Source: Microbotryomycetes sp. JL201 (lineage: Eukaryota; Basidiomycota; Microbotryomycetes). Taken from it: a stretch of 64,000 nucleotides of DNA. The stretch is from assembly GCA_033819885.1 (NCBI GenBank), contig JAQYUZ010000026.1, positions 162,476-226,475 of the forward strand, given 5' to 3'. Under the pieces are notes generated by a model. The model had not been told where the DNA came from, ran no database searches, and was given only the letters and a program-made list of their open reading frames with translations. Positions 37,320 to 47,935 of the stretch are shown in pieces. The position numbers were made by a program, and so were the translations under genes. How positions within the stretch are numbered: position 1 is the first letter of the stretch; each line of letters begins with the position of its first letter.

Positions 37320-38783
37320 TCACTTTTCCTTGTCACCCTTTCCGTTGACAGGCGTAGAAGGCCTGCTCCGAACAACGCGCCTGCGACCACCGACTTTACC
37401 CGACAGCTCGACAGGTCGAGTCGGTCCCTTTGGCTTTTTGACAATGACCTCCTTGCCGTCGCGAGTGACGATTTGCTCGTCGCTCAATCCAAACTTGGCC
37501 ATGTACTTGCGAGACTGGCCAAGGATAACTTTGGGTACCCAAGTGTCTCTCCAGGCCGGCCATTTGTTGTTTTCGTTTGTAAACAACAGCTCGCGACCGT
37601 TTTCGATCACGAAGACGTTTTCGCCTTCGACAGAGAGCTCGATCGTCGAGTTTGGTCCGATCGGCTTGCCATTGTTGATGCCAGGAGTGCCGAGAGGGTC
37701 GACTTGCTCGCCCGTCTTGACCTTGAGACGACGCTTGCCCGCACCGGCAGGCTTGCCTTCTCCCCAAGCCATGTCACGTGCCTGCTTACGGAATCTGGCA
37801 TCGTGTTTCGAGTCAGCGCGTTCGGCCTGGTACGAAACCGGTATTCCACTGACTGGTTGATCTTGACATCGTTGAGCTTGTACATTATGGCCAGAACAAA
37901 GTACTGAACGGCGCAAGAGAAAGCGATCAAACCGATCAAGACGCCGCGAAGTCCGGGGCGGTATCTGCTGTAGTAGTCTGCAAAGACGTAAATCAATTCG
38001 AAGCTTCTGGGTCTTCGTACGCGTTCTGAGCTTACAGCCGGTTCCTGCGGAGCGAGAAACGAGTCAGGGCGGAGTTGCAGTCTCGCCAGAAATCACCCAC
38101 CTCGCCACTTTGGGACGCCATTGTCATGGAAAAAGTCGTACCTGTACGTCAGACGTGTTAGTATTGACGTCATGATCCCGCGCTGCCTCGTGCTCGCCTC
38201 TTTCGCTTCTCTGCATCACGCAGAATGTTGCTGATGACGCCGAGACGTGCGAAGCGATCCGCAATGACGGCGTCATCTGGGTTCTTGTCAGGACTGTTGT
38301 ACAGAGACGCGTCAACTATGGAGTCGCTGAGCGACACGAAGAAAGCCAAGTTGACGGACTGGAGCTCGAGTGATCGCTTGCGGTACGCCTTTGAAATGTC
38401 CTTGTCCGTTGCCGATTTGGTCAGGTTGAGGAACGAGTCTGTTGTGTGCGCCCAGCGTGTCAATACGTTGCGCGGTCGGCTAGTCGTGGGAGCGGGCCTG
38501 TTACGCACAGAATGTCGTTCCTTTGCCCTCTGCCGCCTCGAGCGCCAACACAATGTCAAAGATTTCGCTGTATCGTCGATCACGAGAGTCAGTGAGCGTC
38601 GACTTGCGCGGCTGTGTGCTCCTACTGGTCTTCGTTAGTCCACGCGGCGACGCTGGAAAGCAAAACGCACACGATTGATGAGTGTCAGCGTGCAGCAGAA
38701 GCAAGGCTTTTGCATTGAGTTAATGCTGACCATGTCAAGAACAGGGTGGCGGCCACCAAGAGGGGCCATAATGACACGCGCAT
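37320..38783 (-). CDS. ERJ5: ER membrane J-protein (Erj5-like)
   Basis: Type I ER membrane DnaJ co-chaperone that stimulates BiP/Kar2 from the lumen. The model starts at ATG 38783 (exon 38731-38783) with a signal peptide MRVSLWPLLVAATLFLT; eight introns follow. Conserved blocks are EIFDIVLALEAAEGKG, FYSFLNLTKSATDKDISKAY, the J-domain HPDKNP motif (created by the junction CA|T), DAEKRKRYDFFHDNGVPKW, a transmembrane segment LRGVLIGLIAFSCAVQYFV, and a basic cytosolic tail of about 190 residues. A 9-nt microexon (38036-38044) encodes part of the WRGTGYY block. The intron 38142-38197 has a GC donor (GAG|GCGAGC). Its start is divergent from the 39388 gene over 604 bp. Confidence 0.9.
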
Positions 38784-39387
38784 CCTTTTGAGTGTTGGGC
38801 AGACCCACGGGCGCTGCGAAGGCCTCCCGCTTTTAGGGGATCACTCTTCTCCTTCTTTTAGTTCCAGAGGTTCCTGCCATCAACAGATACGTTAAACTTG
38901 TTGCGATGAATTTGTGAATCTGCAGAGAAAGAAAACAACTTGTTCGACTTGGCTCGACCTTGGCTGTCGGGCCGTGGGTTGGCTCGCACCAGGACCAACA
39001 GTACTCAACCCCGATGGTGCTCACGCAGCAGGATGGTGAGTGCGGGCACCGTCTCTGTCCCGTATCATTCTGTGCGAACAGTCGTGTGCGGCTTTGTGAT
39101 TGACTGACAAAGGCTGTGTTGTCCATTTCGTCATGATCCGATCCGCCGTTGTGGACCCTTGATCGCGCCATGCGCCTCCTGCCAGTCGTCGATCTCATGG
39201 CCAAAGACCCAAACGTGCCCCAACACATTGCGTTTCAATATTTGTGCGCATACGTCTACTGCAAGAGCAGCCGGGGCAACTTGTCAGTTCCAGCGTTCGA
39301 GTCGAGACATTCCTGTCGTCCTTGCGCTGACTCCTCCCGTGCAATTGATGGTATGGTTGCAGACCGACCGAGACATTGTCAAAAGTC
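38784..39387. promoter_or_regulatory. Divergent intergenic region ERJ5 / orphan 39388
   Basis: 604 bp, the longest gap in the window. It contains a 79-codon plus-strand open frame from an ATG at 39170 that overlaps the next gene in another frame; it has no recognisable domain or splice support, so I do not call it a gene. Confidence 0.45.
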
Positions 39388-40017
39388 ATGTCTATTCAAC
39401 GTCGCTTGACCTTGAAACACGGCGCCGTACCTTCAAACTCGCCACGAGGTCGAGCTTTCGAAGCAATGAAGGTACAACTCGCCCAAGTGAGCAGGAGATG
39501 GATGGCAGAAGGTCCTTACGCTCTAGGACCTCTCGGTCAGATCGGAGCTGCGAGTACGATTGACGCGAGGTGGGCTTGGACAAAGGCGACGGACGGCAAA
39601 GTCAAAGAGTTCCCGACCGAACAAAGGGTCAACGTTGAAGTTGATGCTGGGAGATTGCAACCTGCGGCATGGGGCTTGTCAGGCTATCCTTCCGACATGG
39701 ACGGTGGCGGTGGCACAGGGGACAGTCAACCTCAGACGCCAGCGTTCGAGCTGCCTCAGTACCAGCCACCGAGCGAGTCTAACCAGACAGAGGCGCAACA
39801 GGTCGAACAAGCAAGGGCAGATGCAGCCTTGGCTCCCTCTAATGGGCATCAAACAGACGACGCAGATCCAGGCAAGTTTCTCAGACCCGATGGCACACCA
39901 ATGTCACCCGAAGAAGTTGAAATCGAAAAAGGCAGAAGAAGGTTGGCTAAGCTGAGGGAGCAGCGCGAGCAGGCCGAGCGCGAGAGGGAGGAACGCGAAC
40001 GAGCCCTGCACGCTTGA
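39388..40017 (+). CDS. Hypothetical protein with charged C-terminal helix
   Basis: Single exon, 209 aa, from ATG 39388. The first 100 residues look folded (RAFEAMKVQLAQVSRRWM, a Gly/Ala-rich loop, VNVEVDAGRLQPAAWGL), the middle is Gln/Pro-rich, and the end is a strongly charged Arg/Glu helix (EKGRRRLAKLREQREQAER), likely a single alpha helix or coiled coil. I do not recognise the family. An upstream exon cannot be ruled out. It converges on the flavin monooxygenase. Confidence 0.65.
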   Translation: MSIQRRLTLKHGAVPSNSPRGRAFEAMKVQLAQVSRRWMAEGPYALGPLGQIGAASTIDARWAWTKATDGKVKEFPTEQRVNVEVDAGRLQPAAWGLSGYPSDMDGGGGTGDSQPQTPAFELPQYQPPSESNQTEAQQVEQARADAALAPSNGHQTDDADPGKFLRPDGTPMSPEEVEIEKGRRRLAKLREQREQAEREREERERALHA

Positions 40018-40146
40018 GTGGTAGCGCACGAAAATATTCACGCCAAAGTTCTCTTTATTGTTGTTGCAGAATAATCATGCTTTTCAAGTGGCACTGATAA
40101 GAAAATGCTTTCTGGAGACAAAAGAGACGTTCGGGCGGGCAAAGAT

Positions 40147-42382
40147 TCACGCTTTGGCTCTGGTCTGCTGTGGCTTGGGATGAATACCCCATCCAAACAA
40201 CACAAACGGAAGCCTGGGTGCGAAAACGTCAGCTTCTGCTGATAAAGACGAAAAACCTCTTTACGTACCAAGGCAGGCGATAGATGCGGAAAAGATGAAA
40301 AGTAACGACCCAGAGGCACTGCCCACGAACACGGATGAGCGGTTGCATATCGATACTTGCCAATTCTGCTCACGAGCTCAGAATAGGTGAAGAATGCCAA
40401 AGCAGAATGATCGATCTGGCCCCATGCCGCAAACTGAATTCGAGTGCGGATCATCAGCAAGAGTTGCTCGGAACAGCGGTTACAGCCATTCGACATGAGT
40501 GGCTTACCTTGATCCAGTCAAGAAAGTCGACCCAAAGCTTCATCGCCTTTGGAACCGGCTGAAAGAGCACCATCAGCGCCTGTCAACGACGCTCACCACC
40601 AGAAACAACTTACTCGGCAACGCTTGTCAAGCAAGAATAACATGAGAATGCGTGCGTACAGTCCAATGTGCCAATTGCCGACAGTACCAATTGCATCCAT
40701 GTAGCTCGAGTTTGTCAAGAGGATTGACCAATCCTCGACACTGAAATTCTGCAAGTAAAGGTTCGGACGTTTGTAGTCTCGTTCGCCGTCAACGGGGAAC
40801 AGGTCTTTCGGCAGCATATCGATTGAAGGGCGCTCGTAGCCTGTTGCCAAGACGACGACATCGGCCTCGATCACCTTGTCGACGCCCTTGTCTCCAGCTT
40901 TGCTTTGGACGCCACGCAACGAAAATTTGACGCCGTCCGCTGTAAGCGCCTGTGTGTCTCCACGCTTGTATGACACGAGCCCTTGACGAATATGATTCAA
41001 GAAATCGTTGTTGACGATAGGGGTACTCTCAAACAGGCGCGTGTGTTGTGGCGACAAGTCCTTCAAGTCGCGGTAATGCAATGCTCGAATGAACCATTCC
41101 GGAATGAACGACAACGGCATCGTCCGACCAAATGGCTGAAGCGCCAACATGGTGTCAAAGACGGTGTTGCGAGGAATGATCCACTTGTCATCGCGAGCGA
41201 GTACCGTCGTGCTTTTTGCCTTTTTCTGGACAGCTAGCTCTGCAGCTTCGACTCCTGATGCTCCTGATCCTACAATGACAACGCGTTTGCCTTCAAGCTC
41301 TGCATTGTCGAGTTGCGACGAATGGAGAATCTTGCCCTTGAACGATTCTTGTCCTTCAAACTTGATCATTTTGGGTTTGCCGCAGGTTCCGATGGCAACA
41401 ATCTGCAATTTCTAGGTATCAGCGAGCCACTTTAGTCACACGAGCGCCAACGGAGAACGCACGATCGCGTCAAAGACGCCGTCGTTGCCGTCGTTGATTA
41501 CCCAACGGCCATGGCCTCCGTTCTTGGGGTCAGTCGACGATTTGTGCCTTGTGACCTTCTTGACAGGAGTCTGAGGCGAGCAGTTGTAGATGATGAGGTA
41601 GTTCTGACTCGTCCGCACGTCTTTTGTGGCTCACCTTGAGCCTGAGAGCGCCCTGCAAGTTGTACCGGTCTGCGAGCTGCTTGATCTGTTGAAGGATCTC
41701 GTCGCGTTGGGGAAATCCCTTTGACCATTTGACTGTTTGCCAAGCTCATCAGCATGTGGCCGGTCGACGCCAGTGGCGTTGTGTACGCACTGGACGGATG
41801 GAACCGGTACAAGACAGAGTTGAGCTGCAACTGCGACGTAGAGTTGACATTTGCCCAAATTCCTCCAATCTTGTCGTCCTTGTCGTAGATGACAACCTGG
41901 CGTTGCCGGCGTCGTTAGTCGCGTTCGCCTCGCGCGGGCGAGCGAAGGCACGTTCGCGTACGAGAGCGCTCACCTCGAACCCATGAGAAACGCAATGGGC
42001 AGCACTCGATATACCTGTCAGGCCTGCTCCGATGATCGCTACACGTCCGAATGGCTTTGTGTGCTCATTGATGGGCGTGTATGGCTGTCAAAAAAGTGTC
42101 GTCATAAGTTTTGATGCGCGCGGATGCTTCCAGCAACAAAGGCCGACTGACGACTGTGAACAGCAAGTTGCAGATCCACTGATAGACATAGTATCCGAGC
42201 AGTGCAATCTGCAGTGCGAAGTTGTACGGCAGTGCGACGGCGATGCCAAAGATGCGCTTGCCCAAGCCGAACGCGCTCGCAACGGCAGATTGAGCCTGCT
42301 GGCGAGACTGGTCGAGCTGGTCCACGACCTGGTCGTCCACTGCCGTATCGGACGAACTCGATGAGCCAGGTTGTTGTGGCAT
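40147..42382 (-). CDS. Flavin-containing monooxygenase, membrane-anchored
   Basis: FAD/NADPH-dependent oxygenase of the FMO/BVMO-related class; substrate unknown. First exon 42152-42382; about ten exons in total. Motifs in order: a hydrophobic N-terminal segment (residues about 42-75), VAIIGAGLTGISSAAH (FAD Rossmann), DKIGGIW, FKGKILHSSQL (FxGxxxH-type), RVVIVGSGASGVEAAE (NADPH Rossmann), and DVVVLATGYERP. The C-terminus is rebuilt as FFTYSELCLWVVTFHLFRI then LPWLPFVLFGWGIHPKP by two introns, one of 55 nt starting GTGAGC; the hydrophobic end suggests membrane association. The stop is at 40147. It shares a 173-bp divergent promoter with the NTF2-like gene. Confidence 0.88.
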
Positions 42383-42555
42383 GGCGTGTGCGAGCAAGGG
42401 ATGGAATCACGTGAAATCCATCCACTGGAAACTTCGGCGACGGCGATGACGACAACTCGCTCTTGCTCCTTGTACGCAAGACACGACCGCATCATCCCGC
42501 TCAGCTGTGCGTGATCTGCTTCAATCATCCGCCGCAGCAGCCAAGTCTACAGAAC
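42383..42555. promoter_or_regulatory. Short bidirectional promoter, FMO / NTF2-like gene
   Basis: Only 173 bp separate the two start codons, so the two genes must share upstream sequence and could be co-regulated. No specific motif recognised. Confidence 0.5.
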
Positions 42556-43241
42556 ATGGAGAACCCGTCACTTGACCTGCGCGGCGTCGTCAAGAGCATC
42601 ACAGAGCCACGCTCAGCCGACGTCATCCTCGCCAACGTCGACAAGTACTTTACAAAGGATGCCGTCATTGTCCATCCGCTCCTCAATAGCGTACCCAGAC
42701 TCGGACGGGAAGGACTCAAGGGCAGTTACCGTATGTTGAGAGCATTGACATTGGGCAACCGGATCGAGTTTCACACTGTCGCATTTGATCGCGTGGTCGT
42801 CAGGCATGGCAGAGAGAAGCAAGTGGCTCTGCTCGGTCAGTCCCAGAGTTTGCGACTGCTAGCGCTTGAACGCTGTCCATATTGACACTGGGTTCTTGTC
42901 GCAGACTTGACCGAGCACTTGCAGTTGAGATTCCTGCCATTGCCTTACTCTGTCAGCCCCGTGCTGCACATCCGATTCCTTGGTACCCATGTCCGCGCGA
43001 ATGGAGCACCACTGGCAACTAACTCTTGTCCTCCTCAGTTCGGGTCGACATGGAGAAAGGCGACGATGACCTGTGGTATATCACCAGACAAGAAGACAAC
43101 CTACCCACTGACTATGGCTCGTCGGGACCGATTTTGCCGGTCCCGGGTTTGGTAACGTTGTCGAACTACTTCAAGTGGGCTTTGGGCACAGGCACGTTCT
43201 ACACAGCTAGAATCATCACGGCCCTTGGGTTGTTCAAGTGA
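42556..43241 (+). CDS. SigF-like/NTF2-like domain protein
   Basis: Exons 42556-42835, 42905-42982 and 43039-43241; 561 nt, 186 aa. It starts MENPSLDLRGVVKSITEP and continues with DVILANVDKYFTKDAVIVHPL, HLQLRFLPLPY, WYITRQEDNLP and a C-terminal hydrophobic part, the pattern of fungal SigF-like NTF2-like domain proteins. This fold binds small ligands in a cone-shaped cavity; no catalytic residues can be assigned. Divergent pairing with the flavin monooxygenase suggests, without proving, a shared metabolic step. Confidence 0.82.
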
Positions 43242-43459
43242 TATACTTTTCGAAGGGACTAGGTGATGGAATGCCCGGACTTGCTTGTCGCAACGCACAA
43301 TACGAGGACTGTCGCGCGCGCCGCGTTTGGTACTCTCACCAATGCAATCGCAATTACAAAAGATAGCAGTATCTACGTACGACACGAAGAACCGAGCATT
43401 CGACTTCCTCAGGATTAGTAGTACAAGCCAGCAGAAGATAACAAAGCCACGTCGCTCCC

Positions 43460-44243
43460 TTATACCGCACGCGTGTCGACTGCTTCCTCCTCGTCCCGAT
43501 AGATTGGAGCGGGAACTTCTTGACGCATGACTGCCTGTTCCTCGCCCTCGATCTCGCGAGCTTCTTGTACGAGTGCGCAGGGTTGACAAAAAATGGCTAG
43601 GCGCGGAGTCTGCTCAGATCAAGTGCAGAGCGCCTCTTAAAATTTCGACTTACGCCAGAGTGCGTCTTCGAGCGCCGAGCCGCGGATGGCGTATCTCTCG
43701 CGATTCTTGAAGCGTGAAAAGCTCTGGAAGACGGCTGTCAGCTGTACGTGTCAGTTTCTGTTCGAAGCGATGCTCACCTGCATGGCAATATGGCCAATGC
43801 CCGTGATCTGTTGCATGACTACATACATGCAGCAGAACGTTCCAACGTACTCTGGCGATTTGATGGCTGCCCAAAGTAGCATTTCAGCTCATGGCCGTTC
43901 GCGGCATGTCCGCAGGGAACTTACGCTGGCCAGTCTTGTCGAGTGCCTTTGTTCGCGAGTGATTGGCAGCCCAAACGGAGCACGGACAACTGCCACGGGG
44001 CCGCAGTCTCAGCAATCGACTTTGATCCCAGCCGAGAAACGGCACGTGGCTTACCAGCATGCAGCCAAAGTCAGCATCGGACGCTCGTGACACGCGCATA
44101 TGTGATTCGACCATTCGCGCTTGCCATCCAAGCCGACTTTGAGGTTGCTACGTGTCGCGGTGTCGTTCAGCACCGCCTTCGGGACCGAGCTCGGGCCTCG
44201 GAGGAACGTACAGTGGGTTGCGGGTGGCAGCATTGATTGTCAT
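43460..44243 (-). CDS. PLAC8 family cysteine-rich protein
   Basis: Six exons: 44212-44243, 44055-44147, 43925-43989, 43778-43866, 43654-43741, 43460-43596; 504 nt, 167 aa. The PLAC8 pattern appears once the introns are removed: LDGKREWSNHICACHE, LAACCCPCSVWAANHSR, a hydrophobic central part with TFCCMYVVMQQITG, RFKNRERYAIRGSALEDAL and IFCQPCALVQEAREIE. Fungal members are membrane-associated and have been linked to metal or size/cell-surface traits in other organisms; no specific role follows here. The start ATG at 44243 uses a first intron (donor GTACGT); an ATG at 44233 in another frame would avoid that intron. Confidence 0.88.
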
Positions 44244-44787
44244 GGCAGGTGCGAGAGTCTGTTGGCAGGTTGTGCGGGTCAGCAGAGCGATACCAATATC
44301 GGCCTAGCATGCAGACGACGCACGGGCTGGCTCGACACGGGCCGCGCAGCACAGCGCTTGTCTTCAAGCAGCGCGGTCGTTTGTGTCTCGTCATACGATG
44401 GTGGCGAGACATCCTGCTCAGTCGGCAAGTGATCTTTCTGGTCGCGCGACATTGCAGTCGATCAAAGTTACGCCCCTTTCCTTGCTCCGAGTCACCTCGT
44501 GTGGCGAGCCAAGTGCATGCTCCGCCCTCGTCCCATGACACCACTGCAATGGAATAGGTCTGACTTGAATCAGTGCAGTGGCAGCTGGTTGCATGTCCAA
44601 ACCCCTGTCTTTTGCGTGCAGATAAAGTCTTGAGCGGCCTTCAACAAAAAAAATTTGACTCTGTAACTTTATATGACGAGTAGTTTCAACATTCTCCTTG
44701 TGTTCGGTGGTGTGTTCGCCCCGGCTGCGAAGTTCGCGTCGTTTTTGGTCGTCACTTGGCTGCTCGTTTTCGCATCCGACCGACGCC
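44244..44787. promoter_or_regulatory. Divergent intergenic region PLAC8 / ARB1
   Basis: 544 bp; includes an A/T-rich tract near 44643-44680 (AACAAAAAAAATTTG) upstream of ARB1, which may be a nucleosome-poor promoter element. Nothing else recognised. Confidence 0.45.
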
Positions 44788-47413
44788 ATGCCGGTCAGCG
44801 CTTCCAAGCAGAAGCGGCTCGAAGCCAAGGTGAGTAGCCCGTGCGTGTACGCATGATGCCTGCCCGTGTGCTTTCGGCGTTGGGCGGGAGCAGGCGCGCG
44901 CGTCGAATAAAAACCTGTGCTGACGCTGTCGGCGTGCTCGTGTACAGGCGGCAAAGGCGGCCGCAAAGGGCGACTCGTCCGTTGCGTCGTCCAAGGCCGG
45001 CTCAAAGACCGTGTCAGAAACCAACACGCCCTTGACGAATGTCTCTGCCAACAACTCGACGGACGACTTGACGTCCATGGCAAAGCTCAGGCTCGCCACC
45101 GACCGCTCAGGCTCGGGCGTGCTCGTGTCCGACCAACAGAGTCGTGACATTCAGATCCAGTCCTATTCGCTCTCGTTCCACGGCCGTCTCTTGATCGAGA
45201 ACGCAGACTTCAGTCTCAATTACGGCAACCGGTCAGTCGTCTCGCTCGTGCTCCCTGCACAGACAATCGGCGCACGTTTGCTCATGTAGATCAATCCTCA
45301 CAATCAGATATGGCTTGCTCGGCGAAAACGGCTCTGGCAAGGTATGTTACCCCGTCCACTCATCTCGCTGGCCAGGTTCCCGCTCACTCGTGTGCGCCTC
45401 CACAGACAACCTTCCTCGAGTCGATGGCTGCCCGCGATGTAGAAATCCCAGAGCACATCGATGTATGTCGCTGCCAGTGCCTTCTAGCAACAGCGTTGCT
45501 TACAGTCTCGTCTGCTTGCAGATCTACCTCGTCTCTGGAGAAGCTGAGCCTTCCGAAATGAACGCGCTCGACTATGTCGTTCAGTCTGCTCGCGACAAGG
45601 CTGCGCGCCTTGAAGCACAGATTGAGGAGATGTCGATTGCCGACGTCGTCGATGATGTCGGACTCGAGCTCAAGTACGAAGAGCTCGAAGAGCTCGACCC
45701 CGCCACGTTCGAAGTCAAGGCCGCCGCCATCCTGCACGGTCTTGGTTTTGGCCCGGCAATGATGGCCAAGCCGACCAAGGACATGTCTGGTGGATGGAGG
45801 ATGCGTGTTGCGCTCGCCAAAGCTTTGACGATCCGCCCTCACTTGCTCTTGCTCGATGAGCCGACTAATCACTTGGACTTGGAAGCTGTGGTGTGGCTCG
45901 AAGCTTATTTGTCAACATACAATCACATTCTAGTCCTGACATCTCACTCGCAAGATTTCATGGACTCGGTGTGCACAAACATTCTCGACTTGACCATCCA
46001 ACGCAAGTTCTTGACGTACGGTGGTAACTACACCACCTACGTCCGAACAAAATCGGAGAATGAGACCAACCAAATGAAGGCGTACCAGAAGCAGCAAGAC
46101 GAGATCAAGCACATTAAAGAGTTTATCGCCTCGGCTGGTACCTACGCCAACTTGGTGAAGCAGGCCAAGTCGAAACAAAAGATCATCGACAAGATGGAGG
46201 CTGCCGGACTCGTCGAAAAGGTTGTCGAGCCTAAGCACGTGTCGTTCCATTTCGAAGAAGTGCGAAAGCTTCCGCCGCCGATCATTGCGTTCAGCGACGT
46301 CGCCTTCGCCTACTCTGGCGACATGAAGGATGCATTGTACAAGGATTTGTCTGTTGGTATTGAGTAAGTTGCATCGGACATTCATCGCGCAAAACTGCGA
46401 CTGATTCGTCGCCTTTCCCCTCAGTATGGATTCGCGTATCGCCATCGTCGGCCAAAACGGTACTGGTAAATCAACGCTGCTCAATTTGATCACGGGCGCG
46501 TTGCAACCAACACAAGGCACAGTTCAACGACACCCAAGTCTCAAGCTTGGTAAATATTCGCAACATTCGGCAGATCAGCTGCCATACGACACGTCGCCAC
46601 TGGAGTACTTTGAGGCGTTGTTCAAGCCGAAGTACCCCGACAAAGACATGCAATTCTTCCGCGGTGCTATTGGTCGATTCGGATTGTCTGGTGCACATCA
46701 AACTTCTCCGATCAAGCAGCTCTCGGACGGCTTGCGAAATCGGTGAGCGGCATAGGAGCATCAACCAAGCAGGATTTGCTGACCATTTTTCGTTTCAGTG
46801 TCGTCTTTGCCCAGCTGGCAATGGAGCGACCAGACGTCTTGCTGTTGGATGAGCCAACTAATCATTTGGTGAGATCTCGACTTGTCTTGCAGGCTGAGCG
46901 AGCTTCCGGTTGCTGACACACGACGACGCTACAAGGATATGCAATCTATTGATGCTCTTGCAAAGTGAGCTTTTTCGGTCTTGCGAGCTTGCGAATAGTG
47001 GCGCTGACTTGGGCTCTTGGCGTCATCTTCCAGAGCCATCAAAGAATTCTCGGGCGGTGTCGTGATCGTGTCTCACGATTTCCGACTTATTTCTCAGGTC
47101 GCTGACGAGCTGTGGGAGGTCAAGGACAAGAAGGTATGTGGTTGCGCATGCCTGCCGCTCCCGCGCCCTCGCTGACGGTCGCTCCCTTGCCAGATCGTCA
47201 ACTTGTCCAAGCAAGATGTCGACATCAAAAAGTACAAGGAGGGTCTTATCCGTGCAAAGCAAGCAGAACTGGAAAAGGCCAAGCTTGTCTCGTAAGTCCT
47301 CGTGCCTGCTTCGCCTCGTGGTCGGCATTCGTTTCCCCTTGAGGCTCCTTGCTGAGACTTTTTTTTTTCTTTGGAATCCTTGCAGCAAGAACCAGGTCGG
47401 AGCCAAGGTCTGA
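44788..47413 (+). CDS. ARB1: ABCF ATPase Arb1, ribosome biogenesis
   Basis: Soluble twin-ATPase without transmembrane segments, acting in 40S/60S biogenesis and ribosome quality control. Eleven exons: 44788-44829, 44948-45231, 45308-45341, 45406-45462, 45522-46363, 46425-46742, 46799-46868, 46936-46964, 47034-47133, 47194-47291, 47386-47413; 1902 nt, 633 aa. First ATPase: GENGSGKTTF (Walker A, split by an intron), MSGGWRMR (signature), [12 protein letters not shown] (Walker B). Linker helix [17 protein letters not shown]. Second: [17 protein letters not shown] (signature with Asp, as in the Arb1 group), [11 protein letters not shown] and VIVSHDFRL. Lys/Ala-rich N-terminus as in yeast Arb1. 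Two exons are 28-29 nt. Confidence 0.96.
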
Positions 47414-47935
47414 TTTCTTGCACCGCTCTCATACTTCCGTGTCTCGTTGCATAGTCTTCTTTTGTCCCCTGTGGAATGTACATCCGCTTGTCTGCGCGCG
47501 AAAGAGATCGCTCGATGCACTCGTCGTCTGGGGGGAAAAGGGTCGGATCTTTTTCTCTTGAATGTGTGCCTTCAATGCCATGTTTGCACGTCAAACGCTT
47601 GTTCGTGATAGCAGTGACATGTGTGCGCGTGTAGGATGCGTTGCAATGTTTGCGTAGATCTCGCATCATGATGTCCATGCTTCATTTCGCTTTCTTGGTC
47701 TCGATCATCTCTTTTCAAAACAATCCCGCATGTTCGGAAAAGCGACCGGAACGACTGGGTGTCTCACCCTGTTTCAGAGGGATGGACGAGCGGCGCGGGA
47801 CGATCGCGATCAGCTGTGCAAGTAAACAAGCGAAGGGCGCGCTCGAGACTCCTCGCGGGAGCTTCGAGGACATTTCTTTCTTGCAGCTCCTTGACGACTT
47901 TGCACGTTGATCTGTTTGGAGACAAGAGCGATTGG
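47414..47935. promoter_or_regulatory. Intergenic: ARB1 3' side, glyoxal oxidase promoter
   Basis: 522 bp between tandem plus-strand genes. Must contain the ARB1 terminator and the promoter of the copper-radical oxidase. No splice-supported frame and no recognised element. Confidence 0.4.

Noticed and set aside
39170-39409. 79-codon open frame upstream of the 39388 gene
   Set aside because: No homology, no splice sites linking it to a longer frame, overlaps the next gene out of frame.
44418-45083. Long minus-strand open frame over the ARB1 5' end (and another at 44752-45150)
   Set aside because: Antisense to ARB1 exons whose protein is strongly conserved; no motif or splice support of its own.
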